This document shows positions 18,746 through 29,775 of a DNA stretch of 64,000 nucleotides, one piece after another. The stretch is from Hyphomicrobiaceae bacterium. GTDB lineage: Bacteria; Pseudomonadota; Alphaproteobacteria; Rhizobiales; Devosiaceae. The first letter of the stretch is position 1. Every line of letters begins with the position of its first letter. The notes beneath the pieces were generated by a model. That model saw only the letters and a program-made list of their open reading frames with translations, was not told the origin of the DNA and made no database searches. The translations under genes were made by a program, and so were the position numbers. The DNA is taken from positions 1,302,001-1,366,000 of the forward strand of contig JACKJF010000003.1 in the NCBI GenBank assembly GCA_020638095.1, read 5' to 3'.

Positions 18746-20773
18746 CTAACCCTCGATTTTCGAGAAATCGGCGACCTGGTGCATCACGTTTCGCAGGCGG
18801 GCCAGAAGGTTCAGCCGGTTGGCCCGCACCTTCGGATCGTCGTCATTGACCAGAACCTTGTCGAAGAATTCGTCGACTGGCGCGCGCAGCGTGCTGAGAT
18901 CGTCGATGGCCCCGCGATAGTCGTCGTCCGCGACCAGCTTGCCGACGCTTTTGACCTTCGCATCGACGGCCCCGGCGAGCGACTGTTCGGCGTCTTCTTT
19001 CAGGAACGCGAGGTCGACATTGCCGGAATAGCGGTTGTCGTCCTTCCTTTCTTCGGCGGCGAGAATGTTGGCGGCGCGCTTGTAGCCCGCAAGAAGTTGC
19101 GCACCAGTTTCGGTTTCGAGTAGGGCCGACAATGCCCCGACCCGGCGAACGATTTCGAGCACGTCGTCACTCTTGCCGGAAATCACCGCATCGACCAGAT
19201 CATGCCGCGCGCCTTTGTCCCTCAGCATGACCTTGAGCCGGTCATGGAAGAAGGCGAGGAGGTCGGGCGGTACGTCGAGTTTGAACGCGATTTCGTTCTC
19301 GACGAGGATCCGGATCACCCCAAGCGCGGCGCGCCTCAGCGCGAACGGATCGCGGCTGCCCGTGGGTTTCTCGTCAATCGACCAGAACCCGGTCAGGAGG
19401 TCGAGCTTGTCCGCCAGCGCAACCGCGATGCTGGCCGGGTTGGTCGGTACCGCGTCGGAGGGGCCAAGGGGCTTGTAATGCATCTCGGCGGCATCGGCGA
19501 CCGCCGCATCCTCACCCTGCGCCTCGGCATAGTAGCGCCCCATCAGCCCCTGCAGTTCGGGGAACTCGAAGACCATCTCGGTGACGAGATCGGCCTTGGC
19601 GAGCCGTGCGGCCCGGCCCGAAACAGCCACGTCGGCACCGATTTTCCTGGCGATGTCTGCCGCCAGGGTCTCGAGCCGTTCCACCCTTTGCAGCTGGTTG
19701 CCGAGTTTCTGGTGGAAGATCATTTCCGCAAGTTTCGGCAGTCTTTGTTCGAGCGGCACGGAGAGGTCGTTGCGATAGAAGAACATCGCATCCGAAAGCC
19801 GCGCCCGGATGACCTTCTCGTTGCCGGCAACGATGGTCTTGCCGCCGTCCCTGGCCTCAAGGTTGGAAACAAGAATGAACTTGTTGGCGAGCCTGGCCGT
19901 CGCCCGGTCGCGCACGCAGAAGCATTTCTGGTTCGACTTGATTGTCGCGATGATCACCTCGTCGGGCAATTCGAGAAACCGCTCCTCGAATCTGCCCATC
20001 ATCACCACCGGCCATTCAACCAGCCCCGCTGTCTCTTCGAGAAGGCCTGTGTCGTCGATGACCGTAAGCCCTTGCGCGAAGGCGAGATGATCGGCGTCGG
20101 TCTTGATCTCGTCCATCCGCCGGTCAAGATCGAGCACGACCTTCCGGGCTTTAAGGCCCTCAGCATAGTCCGAAAACCGCTTCACCCCGAACCCGTCCGG
20201 CGCCATGAAGCGGTGCCCGTAGACCATCTGTCCGGACGTGATGTCCCCAACGGAAAAGCCAACGACTTCGGGCTCGTCATTTTCGGTGCCGAACGTGGCT
20301 GTGATGGCGCGGATCGGGCGGACCCACTGGTCGCGGCCCGCGCCCCAGCGCATCGGCTTGCCCCAGGGAAACCCGCCAAGCACCGCCGGCAGAACCTCGC
20401 CAAGGATCGTCCTGGCGTCTTCACCCGGCTTTTCGATCACCGCGAGATAGAAATCGCCCTTCTTGTCGTCATGCCCAACCTGGGCGTCGCTGATCGAGCT
20501 GAGGCCGGCACCGCGCAGAAATCCTTCGATCGCCTGCTGCGGCGCATCGGTGCGCGGACCTTTCCGCTCTTCGCGCGTGTTGGGCGAACGCGCCGGTATG
20601 CCCGTAACCGTCAGCGCCAGCCGGCGAGGGGTTACGAATGCTGCCGCGCTTTCGTAGACCAGGCCACGATCGACCATGGCGTTGGTCACGCCCCTTTTCA
20701 GATCCTCGGCGGCGCGCCGCTGCAGGCGGGCGGGGATTTCCTCGGAGAAGATTTCAAGCAGAAGTTCGGGCAT
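18746..20773 (-). CDS. glyS: Glycyl-tRNA synthetase beta subunit
   Basis: 675 residues. It is the tRNA-binding partner of GlyQ in the alpha2beta2 enzyme. The start [25 protein letters not shown] is the family signature, as is the internal block [17 protein letters not shown]. Length is normal (E. coli 689). I chose the ATG at 20773, three codons inside the longest frame, because homologues begin MPELLLE. It lies on the opposite strand from glyQ. Confidence 0.96.
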   Translation of the reverse strand: MPELLLEIFSEEIPARLQRRAAEDLKRGVTNAMVDRGLVYESAAAFVTPRRLALTVTGIPARSPNTREERKGPRTDAPQQAIEGFLRGAGLSSISDAQVGHDDKKGDFYLAVIEKPGEDARTILGEVLPAVLGGFPWGKPMRWGAGRDQWVRPIRAITATFGTENDEPEVVGFSVGDITSGQMVYGHRFMAPDGFGVKRFSDYAEGLKARKVVLDLDRRMDEIKTDADHLAFAQGLTVIDDTGLLEETAGLVEWPVVMMGRFEERFLELPDEVIIATIKSNQKCFCVRDRATARLANKFILVSNLEARDGGKTIVAGNEKVIRARLSDAMFFYRNDLSVPLEQRLPKLAEMIFHQKLGNQLQRVERLETLAADIARKIGADVAVSGRAARLAKADLVTEMVFEFPELQGLMGRYYAEAQGEDAAVADAAEMHYKPLGPSDAVPTNPASIAVALADKLDLLTGFWSIDEKPTGSRDPFALRRAALGVIRILVENEIAFKLDVPPDLLAFFHDRLKVMLRDKGARHDLVDAVISGKSDDVLEIVRRVGALSALLETETGAQLLAGYKRAANILAAEERKDDNRYSGNVDLAFLKEDAEQSLAGAVDAKVKSVGKLVADDDYRGAIDDLSTLRAPVDEFFDKVLVNDDDPKVRANRLNLLARLRNVMHQVADFSKIEG

Positions 20774-20857
20774 CGAACGCAATCCTGGCGGCGAAAATAA
20801 CGTCGCGCCGTGCTATCAAGACGCATACCGATTGTCACGCCTCAACCGGACAGACCG

Positions 20858-21337
20858 ATGCCCGAACTCTATCAGACCGTCACCGATGAAGTGATACTCG
20901 ACGCCGTCACCATTCTGCGTCAGTCCGGCCATGGCGCGCTTGCGACCCTCGACCCCGAAACCGGCCACCCGCAATGCACGCGGATCGTGCTCGGAACGTT
21001 AGGTTCCGCCCAGCCGGTTATGCTGGCAAGTGCCCTGACGGCACACTTCAAGGCGTTGGTGATGGACCCGCGTTGCTCGCTGCTTGTCGGCGAGGTCTCG
21101 AAAGGCGATCCGCTGATCAATCCCCGCCTGACACTGCATTGCACAGCTGCCCGCGTTGGCGAAGGCGACGCGAGCCTTGCCGATATGCGCGAAATCTGGC
21201 TTGACCAGAATCCGAAATCGAAAATCTATATCGACCTGCCAGACTTCGCGTTTTTTCGGCTCGTGGTCACCAAGGCGACCTACATTGCCGGGTTCGGACA
21301 GGCCTTTCAGCTTCCGGCGGAGCTGTTTTCGGCCTGA
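20858..21337 (+). CDS. Pyridoxamine 5'-phosphate oxidase-fold protein, HugZ-like
   Basis: 159 residues from ATG at 20858 (an in-frame GTG at 20810 is possible). The split-barrel flavin/heme-binding fold is suggested by HGALATLDPETGHPQCTRIVL, ALTAHFKALVMDPRCSLLVGE and a C-terminal GFGQAFQL. HugZ-type proteins bind and degrade haem, while other members are flavin reductases. The C-terminal haem-binding extension of HugZ is absent, so function is unresolved. The stop abuts the convergent RTX gene stop. Confidence 0.75.
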   Translation: MPELYQTVTDEVILDAVTILRQSGHGALATLDPETGHPQCTRIVLGTLGSAQPVMLASALTAHFKALVMDPRCSLLVGEVSKGDPLINPRLTLHCTAARVGEGDASLADMREIWLDQNPKSKIYIDLPDFAFFRLVVTKATYIAGFGQAFQLPAELFSA

Positions 21338-23083
21338 TCAGATGACGATGTCACTGGCGCCGAGCTGACTGAGGTTGATGCCCCGAATGTCGATCTCGGT
21401 TCCGGCTGCCGAAAAGCCGATGTGGTTGTCGGTTGCCGTGCCCACTTCGCGAAAATGGCTGAGCGCCTGCGCCTTGCTGGCAAAACCGAAAGCGCTGAGA
21501 TCGAACTTGTCCCTGTTGTTCTGGAAATCCTTGACCTTGTTGAGGTCGTCATGTTTGCCGAAGCCGAACGTGTCGCGGCCATCTCCGCCAACCAGCGTAT
21601 CGTTGCCCTGGTTGCCGAAAATAATGTCGTTGCCGTCCTGACCCTTGAGCAGGTCGTTGCCCTTGCCGCCACGAAGTGTGTCAGCCTCCGTACCGCCCAG
21701 AATCGTGTCGGCACCGTTCTGGCCCAGAAGCGTGTCCCGGTTCGCGCCGCCGTTCAGGGTGTCATTGCCGTTTCCGCCTTCGAGATGATCGTTGCCGTTT
21801 CGTCCGAAGATCGTGTCAGCGCCGCCCAGCCCGAAAATCGAATCGGCACCGCCGCGACCGTCGATCCAGTTGGTGCCGGCATTGTCGGAAATCGTGTTGG
21901 CGTCGCTCGTGCCGTACCATTCGGGCCGGTACATCTGCGCATAGACCTCGTTGCCGCTGTGGCCAGGTGCAGGCGACGATCCTGTGGGCCCCTGCCAGCC
22001 AACGACGAATCCGCCATTGTTGAGTGCGCCGACGGAAGGATTGGTCATGTTGCCCGGCGTCGAATTGATATCGAACTCGCCGCCAACCGCATCCCCGTTC
22101 GCGTCATAGCGCTGGCCCGCTATGCCGCCGCCGTTCTGTGCCCAGGTGATGACGAAACCGCCATCTGCCAGCTTGGTGATGGCGTGCGAAAACTGGGACG
22201 TTGAGGTACTCGTGTTGACCTGAAACTCGTCAGTCAGGGCCGTACCGGTATTGTCGAATATCCGCGCGTTGATACGTGAAGACGCGCTGTTGGCGTTCGA
22301 CCCGGACCAGACAACGACGAAGCGCCCATCCCCGAGTCCCGCCACGAAAGGGTCGACCTGATCGGTTGTTTCGTAAGCATTCACGCGGAACTCGGCGCCG
22401 GGGACTCCAAAGCCGTCAACAACACTCGCAAAAATGCCACGACCGTCGCTGTCATCGCCTTCCCAGACGACCACGCTCTTTCCGCCGTCGAGTGGGGCAA
22501 TATCGGCCGAATACTGATCGCCCGCCGTGGTGTCGTTCACCAGGGTCTCGCCGACGAACTGACCGCCGCCAGTGTCGAACATCCGCAGATAGACGCCGGC
22601 GCCGGCCCCGTCCTGATCGCCATAGGACTCCCATGAGATCGCGATATAGCCGGTCGACAGGATCGCGACCTGCGCATTGGCCTGAGCGTCATTCACTTCG
22701 ACATTGACGAGTGTTTCAGTTCCGGTCAGTCCGCCGCCGTCCTCGGGCGCATTCACGATGTCCTTGTAAATGCCGAAACTGCTGCCGTCCTGACCCGAGG
22801 ACGTCCAGGCAACGGTCAAACCGCCATCGGTTCTCGCACCAAGCGCCGGTGAGAACTGCGCACCGGCGACCGTCGTGTTGATCTGAAATTCGGTCAGAAG
22901 GGCATTGCCGTTCTTGTCGAAATACCGGCCATAAACGCCATCGCCGCTCGTGTCCTGCCCGTCGCTCTGCCAGACAATGGCGAAGCCGCCGCGTGCCAGA
23001 CCAACGACTTCAACACTGTCCTGATCGTTGCCGCCAAATTCGTTGACGACCATTTCCGAACCGAGTTTTTTTGGCGTGCCCAT
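21338..23083 (-). CDS. RTX (hemolysin-type calcium-binding) secreted protein
   Basis: 581 residues, no signal peptide. The N-terminal ~370 residues contain about seven repeats of a beta-rich unit ([13 protein letters not shown]... [11 protein letters not shown]...EFQINT). Next come about ten glycine/aspartate nonapeptides of the GGxGxDxLx type ([19 protein letters not shown] and neighbours), which form a calcium-binding beta roll. The C-terminal ~70 residues are the usual type I secretion signal region. Export by a type I ABC system is inferred; no such system is in this window. No catalytic domain is visible, so it may be an adhesin or matrix protein. Confidence 0.87.
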   Translation of the reverse strand: MGTPKKLGSEMVVNEFGGNDQDSVEVVGLARGGFAIVWQSDGQDTSGDGVYGRYFDKNGNALLTEFQINTTVAGAQFSPALGARTDGGLTVAWTSSGQDGSSFGIYKDIVNAPEDGGGLTGTETLVNVEVNDAQANAQVAILSTGYIAISWESYGDQDGAGAGVYLRMFDTGGGQFVGETLVNDTTAGDQYSADIAPLDGGKSVVVWEGDDSDGRGIFASVVDGFGVPGAEFRVNAYETTDQVDPFVAGLGDGRFVVVWSGSNANSASSRINARIFDNTGTALTDEFQVNTSTSTSQFSHAITKLADGGFVITWAQNGGGIAGQRYDANGDAVGGEFDINSTPGNMTNPSVGALNNGGFVVGWQGPTGSSPAPGHSGNEVYAQMYRPEWYGTSDANTISDNAGTNWIDGRGGADSIFGLGGADTIFGRNGNDHLEGGNGNDTLNGGANRDTLLGQNGADTILGGTEADTLRGGKGNDLLKGQDGNDIIFGNQGNDTLVGGDGRDTFGFGKHDDLNKVKDFQNNRDKFDLSAFGFASKAQALSHFREVGTATDNHIGFSAAGTEIDIRGINLSQLGASDIVI

Positions 23084-23198
23084 GGCCTGCGCTCCGTTTT
23101 TGAACGAAAGACGCTAGCCATGGCCCGTCACCCGGACAATCATCCATTTGGGGTATGCCGTGCCGGGCCCGGACCGGCCACCTGAGGTGTACGCGCGG

Positions 23199-25109
23199 CT
23201 ACCAGCCGCCGCCTCCACCGCCACCGCCACCGCCGCCGGAAAAGCCGCCACCTCCACCGCCAGACGAAGACGACGAGGCCGGTTGCGACGCGATCATCGC
23301 CGCACTGATGCCCGAGGAGATGCCGGCAACGCTACGTGACAGGTTCGAGGTCGAAAAGTCCGACCCGTGATACCAGTAGGGGTGATAGCCGCCCTGTGAC
23401 ACCTCGATCGTGTGGCGTTCGAGCTCGCCGGTCATCCGGTCGGACCATTTCTGTTCGACCCCGAGCGCAACGGCATAGGGCAGAATTTCCTCGAACCGGG
23501 CGATGGTGAAGTCCGGCTCTTCGATGAAGTCGAGCCGGTTCTTCTCGGCCGTTTCCAGATAGAGTTTGAACCCGTCGATCTGGTCCATGACCTGCCGCCC
23601 GAGCACCGTGGGCGCGCGCATCAGAAAGGCGAAAACCACGTTGATCAGGATGATCGAGATTGCCGCGAACCAGCCTGCGTTGATTTCGCCGAGCGTCAGG
23701 ATCGAGCCGAGCGACCCCACCACGTTGGAACCGGCAATCATGACCCAGACGAAAATGAAAATACGGACGGCCCAGCCGCCCTGAAACACCGAATTGAGCA
23801 GCGATCCAAGCACCACGAATGCGATGCCGATGCCAAAGGCGATCAAGAGCCAGATCGGGTCGATGGCGCCGATCAGCACCAGCCCGAGCATCAGGATCAG
23901 CGAAAGAGCCAGCCCGAAAAAGACGTAGAGCCGGTTCTGGTTGAAATAGACCGCCCGGTTTTCCGTTTCGATGGCCGAAGTGAATTTCTTGCGCTTGCTG
24001 AGTATGGTTGGTCCGTTCGAGACATTGACCTTCAGCGTGCCCTTCATCCGGATATAATCGTCCAGAATTTGTTCGCCCGGCGGCAGATAGTCGACGGTCT
24101 TCTGGGTGTGCCGAAAGCTTGTTTCCTTGCCTTCCTTTTCAATCTCGATCAGTCCCTTGGTCGCGAGCGAGAGGATTGCCGCCGAAAAGGCGGTCCAGCC
24201 GGAGCGTTTCCAGCCATAATTATGGACGTAGTGAACCAGCGCCGCCGACATGTCTTTTGGCGGATGAAACAGGGGAATGATCGTCCCCTTTTTGGGGTCC
24301 CGGCCTACCGCGTCCCAGGCAAAATAGTAGTAGAGCAGGATCAAAAAGGCGGCGACGCCGGGAAAGATCGCCCCCCTGTGGTCGGAAAGATAGTAGAGGA
24401 ACCTGTCCCAGTCGGTCTCCGGCGCAAGCACGCCCTTGGCGAATGAGACGGAAACCGTCATGCCTTCATAGGCTTGCAGCGGCCGGGTGGTTCGAAAAAT
24501 CGCCTCGTTGCCGGCGACCTGTTCCTTGGTCGCGTCCGACCCCGTGTCGCCCTGCCGGCCCGTATAGACCTGCAACTCACCGATTCGCGCGCCGTCGGGC
24601 AGGATGACATGCGCAACTGCCGTCTTGATCGGGAAGGTCCAGAAGTTGCCGGTCGCGTTCCAGTAAAGTTCGTCGTAGGTCTCGAACCGCCTGACCATTC
24701 GGGTCATCGTGTAGTGAATGCGGTAGGTATAGTCGCCGCCCGTCAGGTAGATGTCTTTGTTGCCGATATAGATACGCAGGCCACCCTCGATGGATTCGGT
24801 AAACCAGGGTTCGGTGCGCCCATCTTTCTGAATGTCGACCACGTTGAGATTCGACCGAAGAAGCGAACCGTCATCGTTGCGAAGGGTGGTCGGAATATCG
24901 CGGAAAATGCCGTGGCGGATCTGAGAGCCTTCAGCCCGCACCGAAATCGTCTCGACCACGTCGACAGAGCCGTTGGTCAGAACCGTGACCTGGCTCGAAA
25001 AGGAGTGAATGACCTCTTCGGCAAACACTGGCGTCGCGGAAAACGCCAGAGCCAGCGCCGAAAGCAGCGCCCAGACGCGTAAGATCGGAGAAAATGCCCT
25101 CAGGCGCAT
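23199..25109 (-). CDS. DUF2207 membrane protein with glycine-rich tail
   Basis: 636 residues. A signal peptide (cleavage near PVFAEE) is followed by the DUF2207 extracytoplasmic domain (SVDVVETISVRAEGSQIRHGIFRDIP). A first transmembrane segment lies near residue 240, a cytoplasmic region follows, then a cluster of three to four transmembrane segments around 400-500. It ends in a run of glycines broken by serine and a final GGW. Such glycine-rich tails are shared with TPM-domain proteins. It directly follows lemA (5-base gap), a recurring pairing in bacteria whose role is not defined. Confidence 0.88.
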   Translation of the reverse strand: MRLRAFSPILRVWALLSALALAFSATPVFAEEVIHSFSSQVTVLTNGSVDVVETISVRAEGSQIRHGIFRDIPTTLRNDDGSLLRSNLNVVDIQKDGRTEPWFTESIEGGLRIYIGNKDIYLTGGDYTYRIHYTMTRMVRRFETYDELYWNATGNFWTFPIKTAVAHVILPDGARIGELQVYTGRQGDTGSDATKEQVAGNEAIFRTTRPLQAYEGMTVSVSFAKGVLAPETDWDRFLYYLSDHRGAIFPGVAAFLILLYYYFAWDAVGRDPKKGTIIPLFHPPKDMSAALVHYVHNYGWKRSGWTAFSAAILSLATKGLIEIEKEGKETSFRHTQKTVDYLPPGEQILDDYIRMKGTLKVNVSNGPTILSKRKKFTSAIETENRAVYFNQNRLYVFFGLALSLILMLGLVLIGAIDPIWLLIAFGIGIAFVVLGSLLNSVFQGGWAVRIFIFVWVMIAGSNVVGSLGSILTLGEINAGWFAAISIILINVVFAFLMRAPTVLGRQVMDQIDGFKLYLETAEKNRLDFIEEPDFTIARFEEILPYAVALGVEQKWSDRMTGELERHTIEVSQGGYHPYWYHGSDFSTSNLSRSVAGISSGISAAMIASQPASSSSSGGGGGGFSGGGGGGGGGGGW

Positions 25110-25114
25110 GTGGA

Positions 25115-25678
25115 TCAGTTGAATTTGACCTGCGGGACGGCGCGGTCGCCCTCGTTGTCGAGCTCGAAATACTCGCCCTTCATGAAGCCGAACATGTTGG
25201 CCACGATGTTGGACGGAAAGCTCTCGACCGCGACATTCATATTGCGCACCGAACCGTTGTAATAGCGGCGCGACAGCTGAATTTCGTCTTCAACCTTTTG
25301 CAGGGCGCCCTGAAACTCAAGAAATGTGGTGTTGGCCTTGAGGTCCGGATAGGCCTCGGCCACGGCAAAGAGCCGTCCGAGAGCGCCCGAAAGCGCGCCT
25401 TCGAGTTTGGAGCGCTCGGCAGGGCCCGCATCTCCCGCTGACTGAATGGCCGTGCGGGCAGAAGTGACCGCTTCGAGCGTCTCGCGTTCGTGGCCCATAT
25501 AGCCTTTCACGGTTTCCATGAGATTGGGGATCAGGTCGGTGCGGCGCTTGAGCTGCACGTCGATGCCCGACCAGCCTTCCTGCATCATTTGCCGGTTGGT
25601 CACCAGCCGGTTGTAGATGAAGACCGCGTAGGCCGCGAGGGCCACAATGATGATCAGAATGATCCAGCCGGTATTCAT
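25115..25678 (-). CDS. lemA: LemA family protein
   Basis: 187 residues. An N-terminal membrane anchor (WIILIIIVALAAYAVFIYN) precedes the LemA helical bundle (QEGWSGIDVQLKRRTDLIPNLMETVKGY, then AYPDLKANTTFLEFQ.AL...E). The body is predicted to be external to the membrane. Function is unknown in this family. It is cotranscribed with the DUF2207 gene downstream. Confidence 0.93.
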   Translation of the reverse strand: MNTGWIILIIIVALAAYAVFIYNRLVTNRQMMQEGWSGIDVQLKRRTDLIPNLMETVKGYMGHERETLEAVTSARTAIQSAGDAGPAERSKLEGALSGALGRLFAVAEAYPDLKANTTFLEFQGALQKVEDEIQLSRRYYNGSVRNMNVAVESFPSNIVANMFGFMKGEYFELDNEGDRAVPQVKFN

Positions 25679-25723
25679 GAAACGTCCCCTGTTCGCCGCG
25701 TTCGGACTCGTGGCGACAGTTTG

Positions 25724-26230
25724 TCACTCTTGGGGAGGAGTGGCAACAGCATCCGGTGTGGGTGCCGACCCCGCGGCCGGTTCTGGCGTCACCGGTTTGA
25801 AGGGCGCCATGCCCTCGTTGGCGAGCTGATCGGCGAGTTCGTTGAAGGTCTCGCCGGCGTGGCCCTTGACCCAGTGCCAGGCCACGTCATGCCGCTTCAG
25901 AGCCTCGTCGAGCGCCTGCCAGAGTTCGACGTTCTTCACCGGCTTCTTGTCGGCCGTGCGCCAGCCGTTCCGCTTCCAGTTGTGGATCCAGCCCGTGATC
26001 CCGCCTTTGACATACTGGCTGTCGGTGTGAAGATCGGCGGCACAGGGTCTCTTGAGGGCATTGAGCGCCTCGATGGCGGCGGTCAGTTCCATCTGGTTGT
26101 TGGTCGTTTCCGGCGCGCCGCCCTTGAGATGCTTCTGGTGCTCGCCGTAGATCAGCACGGCACCCCAGCCGCCAGGTCCCGGATTTCCCGAGCACGCACC
26201 GTCGGTGTAGATCGTGACCCGTTCAGGCAC
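25724..26230 (-). CDS. rnhA: Ribonuclease HI
   Basis: 168 residues. It degrades the RNA strand of RNA/DNA hybrids. The catalytic carboxylates are in [17 protein letters not shown] (Asp), [13 protein letters not shown] (Glu), HTDSQYV (Asp) and NELADQLAN (Asp). KGHAG supplies the conserved histidine. A short proline/alanine-rich tail extends the C-terminus beyond the usual ~155 residues. It overlaps the end of ispH by 8 bases. A second RNase H (rnhB) is at 3.6-4.2 kb. Confidence 0.95.
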   Translation of the reverse strand: MPERVTIYTDGACSGNPGPGGWGAVLIYGEHQKHLKGGAPETTNNQMELTAAIEALNALKRPCAADLHTDSQYVKGGITGWIHNWKRNGWRTADKKPVKNVELWQALDEALKRHDVAWHWVKGHAGETFNELADQLANEGMAPFKPVTPEPAAGSAPTPDAVATPPQE

Positions 26231-27224
26231 CGACGGCCTGCCCCGCCGGATCGCGCAGTTCGCGCGGCAGGTTGAAGGCGATGTCTTCGCTCGCGGTCAC
26301 GTGCAGCGAGACGGAGATGTCAAATCGCTCGCCAAAGGCGTCGATGATCTCGCTGACCAGGGTTTCGGGCGCCGATGCTCCGGCAGTAATGCCGAGACTT
26401 TGGATGCCGCTGAAGACGCTCCAGTCGATTTCGCTCGCCCGCTGCACCAGCTTGGCGATGGGGCACCCGGACCGCTCCGCCACTTCGACCAGGCGCATGG
26501 AATTGGACGAATTCGGCGCACCGACCACGATCATCGCGTCAACCAGCGGTGCGACCTGCTTGACCGCCTCCTGCCTGTTTGTCGTCGCGTAGCAGATATC
26601 TTCCTTGTGCGGGCTCGAAATGGTTGGGAACCGTTCCTTGAGCACGCCGACAATATCGGCGGTGTCGTCGACCGAGAGCGTCGTCTGGGTCACAAGAGCC
26701 AGGCGGGCCGGATCTTTCGGGACATAGGTTCGAGCGTCGGCAACGGTCTCGATCAGGCTGATCGCACCTTCGGGCAGCTGGCCCATCGTGCCGACGACTT
26801 CCGGGTGGCCGCGGTGTCCGATCAGCACAACCTCTTCGCCGTTTGCGAAGTGCTTTTGTGCTTCGACATGCACTTTCGACACCAGCGGACAGGTCGCATC
26901 GAGATAGAACATGTTGCGGTGGCGCGCTTCTGACGGAACCGATTTCGGCACGCCGTGCGCTGAAAAAACCACGGGCGCATCCGTTTGCGGTATCTCTTCG
27001 AGTTCTTCGACGAAAATCGCACCTTTCGCTTTGAGCCCGTCGACCACATATTTGTTGTGAACGATTTCGTGGCGCACATAGACCGGCGCGCCGAACTTCG
27101 TCAGTGCCAGTTCGACGATCTGGATGGCGCGGTCGACGCCGGCGCAAAATCCGCGCGGCGAACAAAGCAGAATTTCGAGCTTTGGACGTTCGGTCATTTC
27201 GGTCAGATGCGCGTCGTCAGGCAT
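26223..27224 (-). CDS. ispH: 4-hydroxy-3-methylbut-2-enyl diphosphate reductase IspH
   Basis: 333 residues. It carries out the last step of the MEP pathway, making IPP and DMAPP. The three [4Fe-4S] cysteines are in [25 protein letters not shown] and [21 protein letters not shown] and the catalytic glutamate in [16 protein letters not shown] blocks are conserved. The ATG at 27224 gives a slightly long N-terminus; [11 protein letters not shown] (ten residues in) is an alternative start. The order ispH–rnhA is common in Hyphomicrobiales. Confidence 0.95.
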   Translation of the reverse strand: MPDDAHLTEMTERPKLEILLCSPRGFCAGVDRAIQIVELALTKFGAPVYVRHEIVHNKYVVDGLKAKGAIFVEELEEIPQTDAPVVFSAHGVPKSVPSEARHRNMFYLDATCPLVSKVHVEAQKHFANGEEVVLIGHRGHPEVVGTMGQLPEGAISLIETVADARTYVPKDPARLALVTQTTLSVDDTADIVGVLKERFPTISSPHKEDICYATTNRQEAVKQVAPLVDAMIVVGAPNSSNSMRLVEVAERSGCPIAKLVQRASEIDWSVFSGIQSLGITAGASAPETLVSEIIDAFGERFDISVSLHVTASEDIAFNLPRELRDPAGQAVGA

Positions 27225-27304
27225 GAAGTCAAGACATGTTGCCGCCTCGGTTGCGGCGCATGCCGCAAACTGCCATATGAAATCTGTCTTTTGAGGAACG
27301 CCAC

Positions 27305-29596
27305 GTGTCTCTTGCCCAGCAGATGATCGTGATTGCTCCGGCTGACGGGCCGGCGCCGCTGTCTGCGGAACAGCGAAGCCTTCTGACCGGCAAGGCGCGC
27401 TGGCTGCGGGCGGTCTTTGAGGGCGGCCTTCTGACCGTCCCGACCATCGCGATAACCCGCGCCGCCTGGCAGGGTCTTCTCGACGAAAAAAGCGGCGGCG
27501 AAGAGCGGTTGCGCACCGCCTGGGTCACGACGCTCTTTCGCCTCGTGCAAAAGGGCAGCGATCCGCCGCTTCTGGCCGTCCGCACGGCCGCAGAGTCTCA
27601 TTCGCACGGGTTGATGCGTGCCCAACTCAACGTCGCGCCACCCCGCACCGAGGCGGAAGCGGTGGACCGGGCACGCCCGCTTGCCCGATCCATTACCGAA
27701 GCCTTTGCCTCCTATGGCGACGAGCCACCGGTCTGGACCGATCACGCAAGCCAGATGGCCTGGCAGCGCCAGATCGTGATTGTCCAGGCAATGGCCGAGG
27801 GGCGGCTGATCGAGTTCCTGTCGCGCGACCCCCAGACCGGCGATCTGATACCAACCGCGCCGCGCGGCGGCCATTTACCCGAACCGATACCGGAAATGTT
27901 CGTGGCAGTTGCCGAGCTTTTGGACAATGTCGCCGGCAAGCACATGCTGATCCATGTCATCGAACGGGACGCGCATGTGCGCTTCCTTTCGGCCCGTGGT
28001 GCGCCGGCCAGCGCCGAAGCGGACCTTAACGCGGCCGTCGATCGAGCAGAACGCGGCATCTGGTCGACCCGCGAGGCGGTCAACGCCATCAACCCGACGC
28101 AGCTTTCGCAACTGCTGCATCCGCGCCTTGCACGCGACGAAAACCGTCATCCGATCGCCAGCGGGCTGGGCGTCGCCCTTGGCGCGGCCACCGGGCGGAT
28201 CGTCTTTTCGCCCGAGGATGCAGGACGCCTCAGGGCGCGCGGCATCCATTCCGTTCTGGTGATGATGGAAACCGGGCCGACCGACGTCGAAGGCATGCAT
28301 GCCGCCTCCGGCATCGTGACGGCGCGCGGCGGCATGACCTCGCACGCCGCCGTCGTGGCGCGCGTCATCGGCCGGCCCTGCATCGCCGGCATTCGCACCC
28401 TCAGCATCGATGAGGCGGAACAGACCTGCCGCATCGGCGACGTCGAACTTCGCGCAGGCGATGACATCACCATCGACGGCACCCTTGGCGAAATCTATCT
28501 CGGCCGCCAGCCACTGAGTCAGCCGGCGGTGAGTGGGGCGATTTCGCGCCTGCTCGACTGGTCGGACGGAAGCCGCACGATTGAGGTGCGCACCAATGTC
28601 GAGACCGTGGCCGCCGCCGAAAACGCCCTCAATTTCGGGGCGGAGGGCATCGGCCTCGCGCGGTCCGAACACATGTTCTTCTCGGTTGAGCGCATGCGGG
28701 CGCTGCGCCGCCTGATCCTTTCCGAAAACGAACAGGATCGCGCCCAGGCCCTGGAAGGACTGGTCGAATACCAGACCGGCGATTTTGCCGACCTGTTTGC
28801 GGTCATGGCCGGCCGACCGGTCACCGTGCGCCTGTTCGATCCGCCTTTGCACGAATTCCTGCCGCGCACCGACGAGGACATCGAGGAAACCGCTGAAAGC
28901 CTTGGCCTGTCGGTCCGGGCGTTGCACCAGCGCCTCGGACGGCTGACTGAGATCAACCCGATGCTCGGCCATCGCGGTTGCCGGCTGGCGATCACCTATC
29001 CGGAAATTCTCGACATGCAGATGCGCGCCCTCTTCGCCGGCGCGCACGCCGCGATCCAGCGCATGAACACGGCCCTGCCGCTCGAGATCATGGTGCCCTT
29101 CGTCTCGTCGGCCCATGAGGTTCAGTGGGTCAAACAGCAGATCATGCGCATTGCCGCGCCGGAACTCGAAATGGCGGACGGCGCGCTGAGCATGACCTAT
29201 GGCACCATGATCGAGCTGCCACGCGCAGCCCTGAGGGCAGGGGAAATCGCCCATTCCGTCGACTTCTTCTCGTTCGGCACCAACGATCTGACTCAGACCA
29301 CCTACGGCATTTCGCGTGACGATTCCCCGGCATTCCTCGCGGCTTACCAGCGCAAGGGTTTGTACGATTATGATCCCTTCGTTACCGTCGACCAGCGGGG
29401 CGTCGGCGAACTGATCCGCGTCGCCATCGAACGCGGCCGCGCGGCCAATCCCGATCTGAAAATCGGCATTTGCGGCGAACATGCCGGTGAACCCAAGAGC
29501 ATCGAGTTCTTTGCATCGCTCAATGTCGACTATGTCAGCTGTTCGCCCTACCAGGTGCCGGTTGCCCGGCTCGCCCTCGCCCAGGCACAGAGCTGA
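27305..29596 (+). CDS. Pyruvate, phosphate dikinase-like protein with reduced nucleotide-binding domain
   Basis: 763 residues, against about 880 for PPDK. From residue ~330 it is a good PPDK. The phosphohistidine domain has [21 protein letters not shown]. The PEP/pyruvate barrel has [41 protein letters not shown] and the catalytic cysteine in [10 protein letters not shown]. The first ~300 residues are shortened and diverged. They retain traces of the ATP-grasp domain ([31 protein letters not shown]), but the usual GGKGAN and VRSGA..SMPGMMDT motifs are degenerate. It may not use ATP/AMP normally. The gene is followed by SleB, as in other Hyphomicrobiales. Confidence 0.83.
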   Translation: MSLAQQMIVIAPADGPAPLSAEQRSLLTGKARWLRAVFEGGLLTVPTIAITRAAWQGLLDEKSGGEERLRTAWVTTLFRLVQKGSDPPLLAVRTAAESHSHGLMRAQLNVAPPRTEAEAVDRARPLARSITEAFASYGDEPPVWTDHASQMAWQRQIVIVQAMAEGRLIEFLSRDPQTGDLIPTAPRGGHLPEPIPEMFVAVAELLDNVAGKHMLIHVIERDAHVRFLSARGAPASAEADLNAAVDRAERGIWSTREAVNAINPTQLSQLLHPRLARDENRHPIASGLGVALGAATGRIVFSPEDAGRLRARGIHSVLVMMETGPTDVEGMHAASGIVTARGGMTSHAAVVARVIGRPCIAGIRTLSIDEAEQTCRIGDVELRAGDDITIDGTLGEIYLGRQPLSQPAVSGAISRLLDWSDGSRTIEVRTNVETVAAAENALNFGAEGIGLARSEHMFFSVERMRALRRLILSENEQDRAQALEGLVEYQTGDFADLFAVMAGRPVTVRLFDPPLHEFLPRTDEDIEETAESLGLSVRALHQRLGRLTEINPMLGHRGCRLAITYPEILDMQMRALFAGAHAAIQRMNTALPLEIMVPFVSSAHEVQWVKQQIMRIAAPELEMADGALSMTYGTMIELPRAALRAGEIAHSVDFFSFGTNDLTQTTYGISRDDSPAFLAAYQRKGLYDYDPFVTVDQRGVGELIRVAIERGRAANPDLKIGICGEHAGEPKSIEFFASLNVDYVSCSPYQVPVARLALAQAQS

Positions 29597-29775
29597 TACC
29601 TGTCTTTCGGGCCGACACAAAATGGCCCGGCATTTACCCTTTCCCCGCCCAACTCACCCCAAATGACCGCCCGAATCCGCGGTTTTACTGTTGGTCAACC
29701 TTAATGGGCGATGATCCGCAAATCGGTCATTTTATCGAGTGACCGTGTGCGTACATCGTGTTGAGTTGAGAGTTC

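Noticed and set aside
19202..20800. 532-codon open frame on the plus strand
   Set aside because: It is antisense to glyS across its length. Its composition is that of a shadow frame in GC-rich DNA, and glyS is unambiguous.
27875..29620. 581-codon open frame on the minus strand
   Set aside because: It is antisense to the PPDK-like gene, which has clear catalytic motifs. No recognisable domain is present in the shadow.
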